From positions 62,001 to 126,000 of the forward strand of contig OZ345383.1 of NCBI GenBank assembly GCA_977006965.1: a stretch of 64,000 nt of DNA. The letters are read 5' to 3'. The position numbers and the translations under genes were made by a program. The notes under the pieces are model-generated. The model was not told where the DNA came from. It searched no databases and worked only from the letters and a program-made list of their open reading frames with translations. Positions 9,541-20,579 of the stretch are shown one piece after another; the first letter of the stretch is position 1, and each line of letters opens with the position of its first letter. The DNA comes from Phymatolithon calcareum. Lineage: Eukaryota > Rhodophyta > Florideophyceae > Hapalidiales.

Positions 9541-10213
9541 TTCAATCATACGAAGGCCGGAGTGCGCAATGGCAACAATGCAGTGTATGATAAGGTTTTA
9601 CGCTACAGTAGACTTTTCAAAACTACTGTACAGTACTGTACACTGTAAATCCGCGTCGTGTACAGTATGCTATGGTACAGTACGTGCCATACAGTACTCG
9701 TTTTGGTGATCAACACCATATCTGGCAGACCAATAAATTTTATGTAACATTCTTACTTATCACTTTCCTGGTCTCTTTCCTCTACAACTGGTTGCGCATT
9801 GCATTTGAAAAAACACAAGCAGAAGAAAGAATCTATCGACTGCCGTTGCATTTCGTGCGCGCGCACGTGCACCGCTTCCACGTATCGCCCGCGAGCGGAC
9901 GCATGCATCGACACCTCGATGATCTCTCTCCCGCCTCGCGCCGCCGCCATCACATTTGGCCCGTCCCATGTAGCCCACATTGATGCGTTTGCGCATCCGC
10001 CACGTCAGCCCCGCTTGCTGTGCCCGAAAAACACGGCGCCACTCCGTCCACCATTCGTCATCCCGACCGTTGTCCGCCCCAACCGCCGGTTCACACATTC
10101 CTTCCTTCGACGTCCATTCTACTCTACAGCACACTGCTGTACACCTTCCATCAGTTGCCATACAGTATATCAGTATACTGTACTTAGTCGTACATTCCAC
10201 AATCGATCGGGGA

Positions 10214-10225
10214 ATAAAATATAAA
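10214..10225 (+). promoter_or_regulatory. TATA-like element of the zinc-finger gene
   Basis: TAAAATATAAA lies about 40 bases before the chosen ATG (10265). This is close for a TATA box unless the 5' UTR is very short; the pyrimidine-rich CCTTCACCACCACC after it could be the start region. Confidence 0.4.
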
Positions 10226-10264
10226 CCCCACCTTCACCACCACCAGCTTCCTGCAAACCGCGCA

Positions 10265-11152
10265 ATGGACATCGCAAAGCTCGTCTGCGGTGATCCACAA
10301 CCATTTCCTTCCACCACCTCCGCTGCAACTCTCCCACCCACAATTCCCCTGACGTCCGCTGCTGCCACACTCTTTCTACCTCCACCGCCTATCGTCACCA
10401 TACCAAGCCTTCCACAGGCAATACAATCTGCATCCTCCGCGTCCGCCCGACGCGTCCTCTGCAATCTCTGTGGAAAGTCTTTCTCCGGCGTCTCGTCGCA
10501 CAATCGTCACGTCTCGCGCACTCATCACAAAGCCCGACCGTTCTCCTGCACCCATTGTTCAGCCTCGTTCGGTCAGAAAGGTTCATTAGAACGTCACGTG
10601 GCCGGCGTGCACAGAAAAGAACGTCCCTTTGCATGCAGTCACTGTGTCAAGGCCTTCGGTCGTTCCGACAATCTGCGCATTCACGTCGCCACTGTTCATC
10701 TTAACCAACGCCCGCATCAATGCTCGTCATGTCCGAAGCGTTTCGGCGGTCGTCGTCCGCTTCGCATACATACCCAGACCGTTCATCTTAAGCAGCGTCC
10801 ATTGGAATGCAAAATGTGTACCCGTCGCTTTGGACAGCGTTCCAACCTTAACGCTCATATTCGTCATGTGCATAAACTTGATCCTGTCGCAGTCATCTCT
10901 ATGTCCGCGACAGAGAAGCAGTTGAAGTCCATTCTTCCACCGCTCGCTTTCCTGCCCTTCGGAAATGGGTCCGCTGGCCTGCCGACTTCTCCGATCTCGC
11001 CCGCCATTTCCACAACGAGCGATGCAGAGAAGAGGGGGGAAATTGACGGTATGCGTAATTATAATGCACATTCGGAAGAGAATCACCGTCGTTCGCATTC
11101 GAATGCACAGTCTGCGTGGCCGCTGCGCAATTTGCAGAGCGCAGATTTCTAA
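10265..11152 (+). CDS. C2H2 zinc-finger protein, five tandem fingers (putative transcription factor)
   Basis: A 295-residue intronless protein. The frame is open upstream to 9980, but I chose the ATG at 10265 (MDIAKLV) because a TATA-like element and the C-rich leader precede it and the codons before look non-coding. After a Pro/Ser/Thr-rich N-terminus there are five fingers (about residues 60-200). Each has the form C-x2-C-x12-H-x4-H: CNLCGKSF, CTHCSASF, CSHCVKAF, CSSCPKRF and CKMCTRRF, with histidine pairs of the HVxxVH type. Linkers end in RPF/RPH/RPL rather than the classical TGEKP, yet length is conserved, so sequence-specific DNA binding is likely. The C-terminus is low-complexity (Ser/Ala/Pro, then His/Asn) and may act in regulation. 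GC content is higher than in neighbouring DNA. Target genes are unknown. Confidence 0.9.
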   Translation: MDIAKLVCGDPQPFPSTTSAATLPPTIPLTSAAATLFLPPPPIVTIPSLPQAIQSASSASARRVLCNLCGKSFSGVSSHNRHVSRTHHKARPFSCTHCSASFGQKGSLERHVAGVHRKERPFACSHCVKAFGRSDNLRIHVATVHLNQRPHQCSSCPKRFGGRRPLRIHTQTVHLKQRPLECKMCTRRFGQRSNLNAHIRHVHKLDPVAVISMSATEKQLKSILPPLAFLPFGNGSAGLPTSPISPAISTTSDAEKRGEIDGMRNYNAHSEENHRRSHSNAQSAWPLRNLQSADF

Positions 11153-12355
11153 CATCTGCAATTACAACCTAACTTTGGCTATCATCATCTCCCGATACAT
11201 GTTCTTTAGAGTCTATTGCTTTTTCGAGCACTCTGCAACACGATGTTGGAGTCGTAGTGTAGATAGAGTAGACGCGCCAGATAGGCGCACATAGATAAAG
11301 GCACTGTCAAAAATACGAAGCAGGTTTGCACTGTGCAAGAGCGATACGCCGTTGGTGATACACGTTCAATCAATGACTTCCAATTCAGAATTCATCTCGT
11401 CTAGAGTAGAGTCGTTCATTATCCTGCTTTCAACCTGCCATGGTGCAAGGTTGATAGCAGGATAGTCAAATGGGATCCCACTGGCATCCCATTTGACAAT
11501 TGATGCTGTCGCAAGTTCGAAATTGGACACTGACAGCTTGGTCGCTACAATTGCAGGTTCCTACTTTTCAAGAGCTTGCGGCAAGTTTTGCTTTTCTAGG
11601 TCCAAAATGGAGAAGTCGCATTAGGGTAAAATGTATAGTGAAGGGTAGTGCCGCAGGAGGCATGGTTACAGACCGATGACTTGGTCCGCTGAAACTCGAT
11701 GTACGGAAATCTGCCACCACATGCCACACTAGCTCATTTGAGTATGTCGACAACCATATACTTGTGAACGTACAAAACGTGTAGAAAAATATTCACACTA
11801 GAAATGCCTTCCGCCTGCAGTGTCAGGTCCAGAGGAGCAAGAGGGAGCCTTGGCAACGATCGGAGCGAGAACGCGGCTTTTAGTGCATGACCAGGTCCCG
11901 CTTGCCAGCCCTTCCACAAAAAGGACTCTCGTTAGAAATCAATATGAAATCCGTGCCTGTCCATTGGCGCAGCTGAGAGCTGCGGTGCGTGTGAGACAAA
12001 CGGGTGAGAATGTTTCTGCCTTCTGTCGCAAGAGAGGTGCTGTAGTTTTACTGCATGTTGATTTGGGACAATCTTGGTCTTGTAGAAGATTACGTAGTTG
12101 TCACGGATCCCTTCACGATAGGGATTCGTGGCAATCGGGACGCGTATGCCCACTCAGACGCAACGTGTTGTTCGGTATACCCTCCCCGAGTCGCCCCGTC
12201 ACACTGTTTCTTCAAATGTGCCAATGATCACACTACCATGTGGATATTAATTTTGTTCGCCGAAACTTTAAAGAAATTGATGGTCAGTCTGAAAATCATC
12301 ACATACAGGTTGCAAAATGAGGATAGAACGGTGTAGAAAAGAATGGTTACCCTGA
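11153..12355. other. Intergenic region between the zinc-finger gene and lyase-like copy 1
   Basis: The region between two convergent genes. Apart from the inverted repeats at 11421-11496 I see nothing that qualifies as a gene or mobile element. Confidence 0.5.
11421..11496. repeat. Two back-to-back hairpins 3' of the zinc-finger gene
   Basis: ATCCTGCTTTCAACCT (11421-11436) pairs with 11448-11463 with one mismatch. TCAAATGGGAT (11466-11476) pairs perfectly with ATCCCATTTGA (11486-11496). The two hairpins are separated by two bases. They could be transcript 3'-end structures or a fold-back repeat. Confidence 0.8.
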
Positions 12356-13998
12356 TTACCTTCTAAATTGCTGAATAATCTTCCTGAGCTTTTTGAAACG
12401 CCGCCCATTTGGATTCATACTTGCGATGCCGGTCGTTAGTGCTAGCACCACTAAAATTGCAACTACAGTGTGACTGTCAACACCTCCTCTGTACCAAGCT
12501 TCGAACTCCGAACTTTGCATAAGCTGCGGGTATCTAGACCATACTTTGCACGTCATTGACGAATTCCAGAAGAAGGGCGGCATAGTAATGCTCATCACAT
12601 CTAGACCAACCTTATTCGCAGTCCAGAACGATGTTTTTGACTTCATGCTCACATGTGCAAGAACACTGCAAACTGCGTTCTCAAAGTTCTCGTCCTGAAA
12701 TCCGCGCGAGAGTATTCTGTACGCCTGCGCTGCATAGAGATACTGCCCTTCAATTTTCGCACCCTTTCTGTTTGTGATATGAGGAAGCGCCCATTCTGCT
12801 GCGAGGCGCAAATGTGGAGTGTCGAACCCTGCACTATTACCAATATTCATGCCCATAACAGCCAAGTGTGCATTTGCCAATAATGTGAACCAAACGTAGT
12901 GTCCTGCATCAGCTCGATGAACTTCATGAACCAACGTTCCTTCCGAATCGATTTGAGATGCGAAGCGACCTTCCAAGCACCATGTCTTTGCTCTGTTTTC
13001 CGTCCAACAAGTGGCATTCCCCCCAATTCTGTGAGCCAAGCGCAGGGAACGTCCATCGCCAGCGAGAAGAGAGAAGGAAAGAACCGTTAGATCGTAGTAG
13101 ACACCATGGTTATTTACCATGTTGCCTTCGGCGATGACTTCATCACTCGTGGTTAAGTAGTGAGCCAATTCACTTGCCCATCTTCTCATTTCTCTTCTGT
13201 CTTTCTCCGTCCAGAACGTTTCGCTTCCAGGAGTTTGGCTGAGTAGAAGTACTCCGTCAACGAAACCACGTCCCGAAAAGTAAAGGTCCATGCAAGAAGA
13301 GGAACGACCAAATGTTACTCCTGGTATGCCTTGACCAAAGCGAAGTGACGGTCTCATCCTCGTTTTCGGGTCAAGAAACCAAGCGCGAAGTATGGATGCA
13401 GCAGTAGATGATCTCTTCAGGTCTTTGAAGATGTAACCGGCTAGAGAGAGGCGCATGACGCTGTTCATCATGCGCTCGAGTCGAGGTCGATCTGTGGCGT
13501 CTCTTGCTGCAATGTTCATCTGAGAAACAGGAGTTTTGTTAGAATTCAGCCACAAGCGCACAAGCAGAATAGCAAAGGAGGCGATCACAGACTTACGTGT
13601 CCGTCGCAGATAATCCAGGGTAGCCCAGATTTCGAACAATTTCCGTCATATTTGTTACCGTAGTAATCCTTGCAATCTTTCGGTGAAGCATTACACGGAA
13701 ATGCATACGGGACTACGGATGTGTAGTACGACTTATCGCCATTTGCACCAGGGACAGTTTCCTTCTTGTCCACCACAGACGGGATTCCATGCTTCTCCAA
13801 GTAACGCATTGTAGCCTTCGTCTCTTGCCAAAGATTTAGAAGAGAGGCTGAAATATCTGGCGACTTCAAACAGCGGAGGTCGTAGGTGTTTCGAATGGAC
13901 TGAAGTGCTTGCGCGTCCCAGGAGAGAAGTTGGAGCCCGTTGCATTTGCAAGCAGAAATCGCCATGAGAAAAAACATCAGCACGCATAGTCGACCCAT
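12356..13998 (-). CDS. Alginate-lyase-superfamily (PL5/PL38-like) membrane-anchored protein, copy 1
   Basis: Two exons, 13998-13597 and 13519-12356, give about 521 residues. The 77-base intron (13596-13520) begins GTAAGT, ends CAG, has a CTAAC branch-point-like motif and lies in phase 0 right after DGH. The N-terminus (LCVLMFFLMAISACKC) looks like a signal peptide. The body carries the pattern of the Pfam alginate lyase domain: DGH (132-134), RPRLERMMNSVMRLSLAGY, RAWFLDPKTRM, GIPGVTFGR, and the NNHG motif (N271, H272) that in PL5-type enzymes supplies the catalytic Asn and His; a downstream HRADAGHY (R336, H341, Y342) fits the conserved Arg/Tyr site. A hydrophobic segment near residues 482-502 and a basic tail (RRFKKLRKI) suggest a single C-terminal anchor with the lyase domain outside or in the lumen. 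The likely reaction is beta-elimination of a uronate-containing polysaccharide; the substrate cannot be read from sequence. Paralogue at 42701-44340. Confidence 0.85.
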
Positions 13999-14045
13999 TA
14001 CAGATTTTGCAGTGGGTGCAATTTTTGCCGTTCACATGGAGCGCA
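13999..14045 (-). promoter_or_regulatory. Conserved 5' block of lyase-like copy 1
   Basis: The bases just upstream of the ATG (minus strand, ...ATGTGAACG.CAAAAATTGCA... then GCAAAATC) are shared with the same position of copy 2 (44341-44385), whereas flanks further out differ. This marks the duplicated 5' UTR or core promoter. Confidence 0.55.
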
Positions 14046-14690
14046 AAACTGGATAATTGGGCTCCTCCGGAGACAGCGGCGAGCTGGACGCAACAGCCAA
14101 GTGGGTCGCGGGAACTTCATAGTGGGATTGTTGTTGAAACGCGGAAGGGCGGAAAAGATGATAAAGGTGAGAAGCCAAATTAACGATTGGGAAATAGCGC
14201 TTTCTGTGCCGGAAGTGTGATAAGTTTTAAACTTTGCTCAGGGTCTCAAATTACAAGCACTTGCTGCAACGTCTACCGGGTAATTTTCCCTCAATATCGT
14301 ATATTCATTGGGTCAAAATGGAGAAAAACTTCCTGGCGTGAGGACGTGTAGGATGGACTTGTAGATGAAATGGCTGCGGGGCATTGAGCGATGACTCCGC
14401 AACTGTTTGCGGAGAGAAATCCGCGCTGGGAGCGTTCGGAGCGGATACATGGATTTGTGACGGCACTTTCCGCAGCAGATCACTTGAGAATGGGGACATG
14501 TTTCTTTAACAATATTATGGTTCAGGCACACAACACGAGTCAGAAATTTCTGTCTAAAGACGGGCGGACGCACGGGAGGAAGGGTCAGCAAGGGCAAACG
14601 TTGACATTGGCCCACTCATACCCTGTCGTGTAACATCATAATATTATGACATGATGGTCACGGAGCGAGCAAGTACTCACCCCGAAGCTA
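14046..14690. other. Upstream region of lyase-like copy 1; nothing recognised
   Basis: Small frames on both strands lack domains. ATATTATGG (14513) and its near-complement (14638-14650) are weak echoes only. Confidence 0.45.
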
Positions 14691-14995
14691 GACTTACGGA
14701 CACGTTGGCAACATAAAGATGGACTTGCCAGAATCCCCATTATAAATATTAATTCTATGGAGTCGAAGCGCGCAAAATGCATAATTAGTTGACGGCGTTG
14801 AAGAGTTCTACTCCGGTGTACTCGTCTTCAGGTGCGTAAAACAACAGTACCGGCAGTGTTTCGCGTGAAATTGGATTACGGACAGTTCTGCAAAAAGCTT
14901 TCCTTCATGCTCAAAATGAGCATAGCAATCCTCCGGTTCTATATTATGTTCCACCCCCCGCTGAACCTTTCCACATCCCCTCTTCGGTCCGAACA

Positions 14996-16245
14996 ATGGG
15001 GAAACGCAAGGATGTATCGGATGAAGAAAAGGGCACAATTTATGCCCTTGCAAGCTGTAACGTCCGCACGGGAGATCTAAGAGCTGATTGGGCTCTCTAA
15101 GTCTCCAGTTTATCACTTTCTTGTCGCATCAGACGGCATAGGAAAGTCAAATAGAGGCGTTGAGCCCAGCAAAGTGACTTCAATCACCCATCGAGTTATA
15201 ATTGGTCGTGTCTCTACCCGCTTGCAAACGACTAGAGGCCGAGTATTGATACGATGCGAGAAAAAGCTCATTTCAATAAGAGAACTCCTTGTGCACAAGA
15301 AAATTTTGTCCGATCCCCGACTTAGAAGTGATCACACAGAAGAGCGCAAAACATGGGTGAAGCACCGCATCAGTTGGAGGGCCTCTGGAAGAAGGCGGTC
15401 GTCTCCGACGAGGCGAATCTCAATCTAGATGGAACCGATGGGTTTGCATACTACTGGCAAAACTTACACAAGGTAAAGCTTTACGTTTCGAAGCATAGTG
15501 GTTCCATCATGATATGATCTGGCCTATAAGTTGTTTTACTTTTAAAAGCTCACAGTTGCTCAATATGAGAAACAGGGCCACTTTCCTCCATGTCTAACAC
15601 ACTCTAGTCTCCTAAGATCTCCTTAGTTCGCAGTTCTCTCCCTGTGAGTGCTCGGGTAAATCATATTTAGTCCCTTGGTCCATCGTAATCGACGCAAGTA
15701 AGCGCTGGAGGGCAGCATGCTCGATCACTGCACTGGTTACAAGTATGCTCCCAAAAATTGATTTTCCGCGTAGCGGAGCTCAGGTGAAAATCACTCTTAG
15801 GTATCGCAGACGCCCCATGTCCTTCAAGGAGCTTTCAAGCGTTTGCATCGTTGGCGGGAGAAGGAACGCTGAAGACTACCACAATGCTCCAGCGAAGTGT
15901 TGGCTGCCCTTTACACAGGAGCACTGTCTCGAAGACTCGATTTTTCAGCAAGATAATGCTCCCATCCATTTCTGCCAGTATGCAAAAGACTGATTTCCTA
16001 ACAATTTTGTCAACGTTCTATCTTGGTCGGCTAAACCACCCGGTGTCAACATAATCGGCAGTCTCTGGAATACTCTCGTCCAGGAAGTTATCAGGAGTTT
16101 CCGGAGGTTAAAATTCGAGACAGTGCTGACAGAAGAGGTCGCTCGCTTTTGGAACAATATCGAAGATTCGTCTATTTGAAAGCTGTTTGCATCAATACCG
16201 AAGAGATATATTGCCGTCATAGAGCATCAAGGACAAATTTTGGGG
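14996..16245 (+). pseudogene. Tc1-like transposase, broken
   Basis: The N-terminus, MGKRKDVSDEEKGTIYALAS, is the helix-turn-helix region of Tc1-like transposases. At about 15395-15520, VVSDEANLNLDGTDGFAYYW holds the first catalytic Asp (SDE), followed by a decayed SKHSGSIMI. After the inserted LINE fragment, NAEDYHN, FQQDNAPIHF (second Asp, about 15945-15975), GSLWNTLVQEV, ARFWNNIEDSS and SIPKRYIAVIEHQG follow in family order up to about 16245. The third acidic residue expected in the region before GSLWN reads NIIGSLW, so it is lost or mutated. Stops and frameshifts plus the insertion make it inactive. Confidence 0.85.
15525..15815 (-). mobile_element. LINE family A 3' fragment inserted in the Tc1 transposase
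   Basis: Minus-strand sequence matches the A C-terminal block (LRYLRVIFTCAPLRGKSIF-like) and ends GAGCTTTTAAAAGTAAAAC, a decayed A terminus. The Tc1 frame is present on both sides, which shows the order of events: Tc1 first, LINE A second. Confidence 0.65.
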
Positions 16246-16492
16246 AACTAGAATCCTTCGTTTTAAACTTGAGGTCTCCTTTTCGTTAACTGTCCGTAAT
16301 TGAGTTTCGGGTGAAAAAACTGTCCGTACTACTATTTTGCGTATCAGAATGCGATGACGCCAGCGTACACTCATCAAAATCCCTACGCTCGTTATGCATT
16401 GTGTGCGCTTCGATACAATAAAATTAATATTCAAAATGGGGTTTTGGGCAAGTCCATATCTTATGTTGTCCAAGTGTCCGTAATCCACTTCC

Positions 16493-17479
16493 GGGGACTG
16501 TAAAATACTGTTTCATTATTGCCAAGAAGTGAGCTGCAGCAATGAACTTGTCCGAATGTTAGTGCGTTACTCCCCGAAAGAGTTCCCTCGGCGCTGTGCA
16601 ATGAGCGAATTGAAAGTTCTAGGGTATGGTGATTCTGAGAGAATCGCGTAGTTTCAGAAGATGACGTAATCACCATGAATCCTTCAACAATGATGTTTCC
16701 TCGTAGCCGGGCTTGGATTGTAAACTTTAGGTTCAGCCGCGGATTTGATCCATCACTTGCAAAAAAGTACGTTACCATCCAAACTCCGTGGCCGAAGCGG
16801 ACGCAACGTACAGACATGGGATCCAAAAGCCGCCTATAACAAAGCCAATCTGATGACTAAACGGAGTACGGGATTCAATAGTTTGTCCGAAAAGGCGACC
16901 TGTACACACGAGCCGACTGAGGGGCGTTATGTCCACTTCTCGATCGTTTCGAATGTACCTCTGAGCGGCCAGCAAGGCCCTTTAGTAACATTTGCCCTTG
17001 TTTCCAGTGATGTCAATACCGCACATATTACGACTGTACTTGCTTCGTGAATTCGCACGAGCGCTGGAAGCTGTCAATCATTGACAAGAAGGACATCTAT
17101 TACATGACTCAAATCGGTGCCTCGGGAAAGCGCACGAGTGTAGAAGCGATCAATCACCGACGAGAAGAGCATAAATTGCACTGCCTATATCGGGGATTCT
17201 GACTTCATTGGTATAGGGGAAAGCGAGCAAGCGATAATTCGCTTACCAGCACAGCTCTTTCTGCGAATATCATCCTGGCGTACCGGACACGAGGCTAGTC
17301 AGAAAGTATAGAATAATCTCCGTCCCGTAACCCCGAGGCCAGCTGGAATGCGGAATAGATAATATTTTAGCTTCGCACCTGCAGAAACCGGCCCATTGCA
17401 CGTCGCGGCGAATTGCAGGGCTATCTCTCTACTGAGTCAGGTCAGGAAGGTTATCGACTCCGCCCTGGAGTCCTACATA
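16493..17479. other. Unassigned region after the Tc1 element
   Basis: Contains two medium frames (16461-16826 minus, 16745-17050 plus) that overlap antisense and show no recognisable domain. I would not call either as a gene. Confidence 0.4.
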
Positions 17480-17492
17480 CGGGAGCACTATT

Positions 17493-17653
17493 TTTTTTTT
17501 GAATTTGGAATTTATTAAACGCCCTCAGTAACACTCATGAGACTGCAAGGGAGATGCGTTTCAGCAGCTACGTTGTAGCTTCGATCATATATTAAAATAC
17601 TTGTAACCCGGGTTAACGTCGTAGCCCTAGCTGCAAAAACCCTCTCCCGTAAA
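17493..17653 (-). mobile_element. Short LINE-like 3' fragment with poly(A) and near-perfect 13-bp target duplication
   Basis: On the minus strand it ends GGGCGTTTAATAAATTCC and then an A run. It is flanked by CGGGAGCACTATT (17480-17492) and CGGGAGCTCTATT (17654-17666), one mismatch. A typical severely 5'-truncated insertion. Confidence 0.6.
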
Positions 17654-17979
17654 CGGGAGCTCTATTGCTTCAAAAAGTACAACTTGGCATTCAGAGTGAT
17701 AAGAGCACTTATTTGGCCACTGCGTTCGTTCATCACGTCTTACCATTTGCGAAGATCCGATAGTGACAATATGGAAAACGACGAGTCCCTGTATTAGGGA
17801 CCAGGCGATATTCTAGATGAACAAGTTATGAAAAACTGCCCCCGTACTGTCTTAAGAGTGTTAATGAGGGCTTTCAAATAACAACTAAACAGTTGCAAAA
17901 AAAACTTATTTGGCGATACTGCGCGCAAAAGACACACTGCGTCATGGCCATCCGTATGTTGCAGTACTCGACCTTGCAG

Positions 17980-19140
17980 CTTATAATAGCGTCAAGCAAA
18001 ACAGTCTGCCGAAACGCTTCGGTCAAGATTCCTTACAATGGAAGGAGATTGTCGCAAGTTTGGCATGATCGATGAAGTGAAAACTCGAGAAGACTTGAGG
18101 GAGGAAAGACGATGAGAATGTACCATTGCGCGTGAGCCCTGAATTTAGCAATACCAACTGCAGGGCGCTGAATTGGAGAACCACGTAAGATTAGGTATTA
18201 TCATCGTGTTCCTTGTGCTCCCGAAAAACAGTATAAAAGGCGCAGAACTCATCCATTGATGGGGTTCGGCAAGCAAGTATAACCCAACGAATATTATTGC
18301 TTAATCCCATTTCGACGGTCAAAGTCCCTAGACCTTGACCTGTTGAAGGTCCCACGCAACTCGAAAGTGCCCTTTGTAACCAAAGGACCATCAAGGTTAA
18401 TTGCGATATACTATTCGCTCTTCCGCTCGAAAGGATTTCTGAAAATGACCACCTAGCTGAAGAGCGTAAACTAAGCTTTACGACAGAGATCGTCTTGAGT
18501 TGAAGAGGAAGAGGAGAATCCCGTACGATAAGACGAACGAGCTACCAGAAATCCTCAAACTACCTAACGTGAAGCACAGACAATTAGCGCTTCATACATC
18601 TGCGGAAGATTTCCGCAGGTGTCTACAATATGCGTGGTGGAAAAATTTGGAAACAGAGTTCTACAGCATGACAATCTTGGAAAACAATCCTACTTAAACG
18701 TAAGCGAAGGATTGCGGCGTGACGAAAAGTCTCTCAGGTGCATTTATAATTGACAATGGGAGCTTCAATTAAACAGAAATCCAATCCAATCCCGGGAAAA
18801 CAATCTGCAGGGATATGACTGGGACGGATACAAAAGACTGGATACCGAGAAAGCATTTAACGAGCTTTTGCTATTCGGCAAGACCATCATCGATTTCATG
18901 GAAAACGATGAAAGACTGCATTGAAATCAAGATAGGAGAATTTAAGTAGATGTCTCTCTGGACTCGAAGCAACCCACAAGAACACCACATAGAAAGTAGG
19001 ACGATCTAGGATCCAAACTTTCGCCACCGCATATGACAAGCGGTAGGTTTCGACGGTCTACACACTGGAAGGTAGCAACTGAGGAAGACTTGCTCGTATA
19101 TTCGTAAGACTGCAAGGCATATTTAAAAATAAACCTCAAT
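17980..19140 (+). mobile_element. LINE family B, 3' part in two pieces
   Basis: The piece 17980-18060 (CGAAACGCTTCGGTCAAGATTCCTTACAATGG context) matches 27140-27190. The piece from 18483 matches 27186 onwards (LELKRKRRIPYDKTNELPEI, KHRQLALHTS) and runs to the B terminus (hairpin CCGC..GCGG, then ATTCGTAAGACTG and AAATAAACC) at about 19135. The 420 bases between are an insertion or rearrangement that I cannot identify. A LINE F fragment interrupts at 18690-18794. Confidence 0.65.
18690..18794 (+). mobile_element. LINE family F, 105-bp 3' fragment with 11-bp target duplication
   Basis: Ends GGGAGCTTCAATTAAACAG and AAATCCAATCCAATCC, i.e. an (AATCC)n tail. The target duplication GGAAAACAATC is at 18679-18689 and 18795-18805. 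Related, longer family F pieces are at 46303-46557 and 56485-56745. Confidence 0.7.
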
Positions 19141-19454
19141 TGAAAAAAACTTATGACAGCGTCCCAAGGGATATATTGCCACCAAATAGAAGAAGAATGG
19201 TTTCGTATTTGCTAATGACATCGTGCATCACGTCCGCAGGAGACGAAAGGAAAGCCGGGTGCACAAATGCACGAAGGGTTCCGCGACGCTCCCCATTCAG
19301 TCCTTGTATAAAGTATAGAAAAATAAGTAAATAAATAAACTTCTCAAAGCAAGTTCGCAGAAGCACTCCGATCATAATTTCTGATATTAGAAGGAGAAAA
19401 CCTTGAGTTGATGACAAAGAAGAGTAAACTGGCGGTTTTTATCTGGAAAAAGAA
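19141..19454. other. Unassigned stretch between LINE fragments
   Basis: No domain-bearing ORF; probably the remains of transposons. Confidence 0.4.
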
Positions 19455-19660
19455 GAAGAGTAGATTGTTATTTAAGAGTTACCAACGCATCTGCTGACAC
19501 TTGGGGCAACTTTTCGCTGCCAAGAAAAATTTGGCTTGATTCTGCCCGCAATCCTTTGGAAGATTTCCGCAAGTGCCAACGAATATAATGTCAAAAATTT
19601 CGGAAACACAGTCAGACAACAAATTGCGTGCCTAGAGCTCGGCATGCCATTCATTTATTC
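19455..19660 (-). mobile_element. LINE family C, 3' UTR fragment
   Basis: Contains the plus-strand words GTTACCAACGCATCTGCTGA and CACTTGGGGCAACTTT, which are shared with the 3' UTRs at 30240 and 31560, i.e. the C terminus read backwards. Confidence 0.6.
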
Positions 19661-19689
19661 GTTTTCCTCTTCGTAATGAGGGGAGGGTT

Positions 19690-19930
19690 ATATGTTGATT
19701 TATTTTAAAGCTCCCAAAACCTCAATTTGATTAACAGGGCAGCTTCTAGCTGTCTTCCAAATTCATCTCTCTACTAGCCTCCTAATATCTCCTTAATCTG
19801 AATTTCTCTCCCGGCGAGGGCTCGAGTGAGTCGTTCGCATTCATATTCTGTTTCTTGGTCCATCTTCATGCACCGTAGTGTGCGTTGGTGCACAACGAGC
19901 TCTACCACATCTTCGTAATGGGACTGGCAG
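19690..19930 (-). mobile_element. LINE family A, 3' fragment
   Basis: The minus strand carries the A terminus (GGGAGCTTTAAAATAAATCA) and a decayed RALAGREIQIKEIL block. Confidence 0.65.
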
Positions 19931-20579
19931 CGATTCGAGGGGCTAAATTACCTTCACTATTCAATAATTAGAGATTTTGAATTCGACTTGCACGTCTCGG
20001 CCGTGTGCATCACCAAATGTTTTTTCTGATGTTGGTCTAACGCATTGTAGCGGCAAATGGCGGAACGGATGGTGCTCGTCCATTTTAGAAATATGTCCAA
20101 GCCAATTCCATTGTAGGTCTCTGCCCCCGCATTACCACGTCGGTGGGGAGTGTCCTGAACTCGCAGGCGACTGGTCGTTCCGTTGTTCCCGATAGCGCTT
20201 TAGACTTGAATCTCTTCCGCACTGGTTCTGTCCGCTTCCATGATAGAGGAGTTGATACAACCGAGGAGCGCGAAGACGAAGACGTCGAGCTTCCCGACTG
20301 CATTCTCTGCCTCCTGCTAGTCCCTTTCGGAACTGGTCACTTTGCAGCCACGGAATTGATCCTATGCTGGGAGCAGGCAGGACGGGAAAGTCTTGTAGCT
20401 TGTCAGGTTACGAAGTCAAATAAAAAACTGATTGGGAGTCGACAAACTACAAGGCGAAAATTTGTTCGTCAGCAGAAACATCGAGAGTATGTAATTCGAA
20501 GAAGGCCTGTGATAAAGCCAAGAAGCCGGAACATGAAAAAACGGATTAAGAGCTCCCAAAAAGCCAGTATACGCTAGGA
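19931..20579. other. Unassigned stretch left of LINE A
   Basis: A 144-residue frame (20143-20577, +) overlaps the start of LINE A and has no recognisable domain; 5' parts of LINE A are possible. Confidence 0.35.

Larger units (their letters stand above)
8990..10180. promoter_or_regulatory. TACAGTA/TACTGTA word cluster upstream of the zinc-finger gene
   Basis: The word (T)ACAGTA or its complement TACTGTA occurs well over a dozen times, in groups at about 8990-9010, 9100-9200, 9270-9290, 9600-9710 and 10160-10185, often overlapping as TACAGTACAGTA. Such overlapping 5-base phased words could bind dimeric factors or be decayed microsatellite. Function is unknown. Confidence 0.45.
14691..16492 (+). 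mobile_element. Tc1/mariner element with long TIRs, interrupted by a LINE A fragment
   Basis: The left end (14691-14795) reads CTTACGGACACGTTGGCAAC, continues with an ATATTAATTCTAT word and GTCGAAGCGC; the right end (16385-16490), read on the minus strand, repeats the same order: ATTACGGACACTTGGACAAC, ATATTAATTTTAT, ATCGAAGCGC. A second inner ATTACGGACAGTT is present in both ends (about 14874 and 16307), giving the IR/DR layout known in Tc1-like elements. The transposase lies between. A clean TA target duplication is not visible because the outer ends have decayed. Confidence 0.8.

Noticed and set aside
12653-13090. Plus-strand frames across lyase-like copy 1
   Set aside because: Shadows of the minus-strand exon; equivalent frames also appear opposite copy 2.
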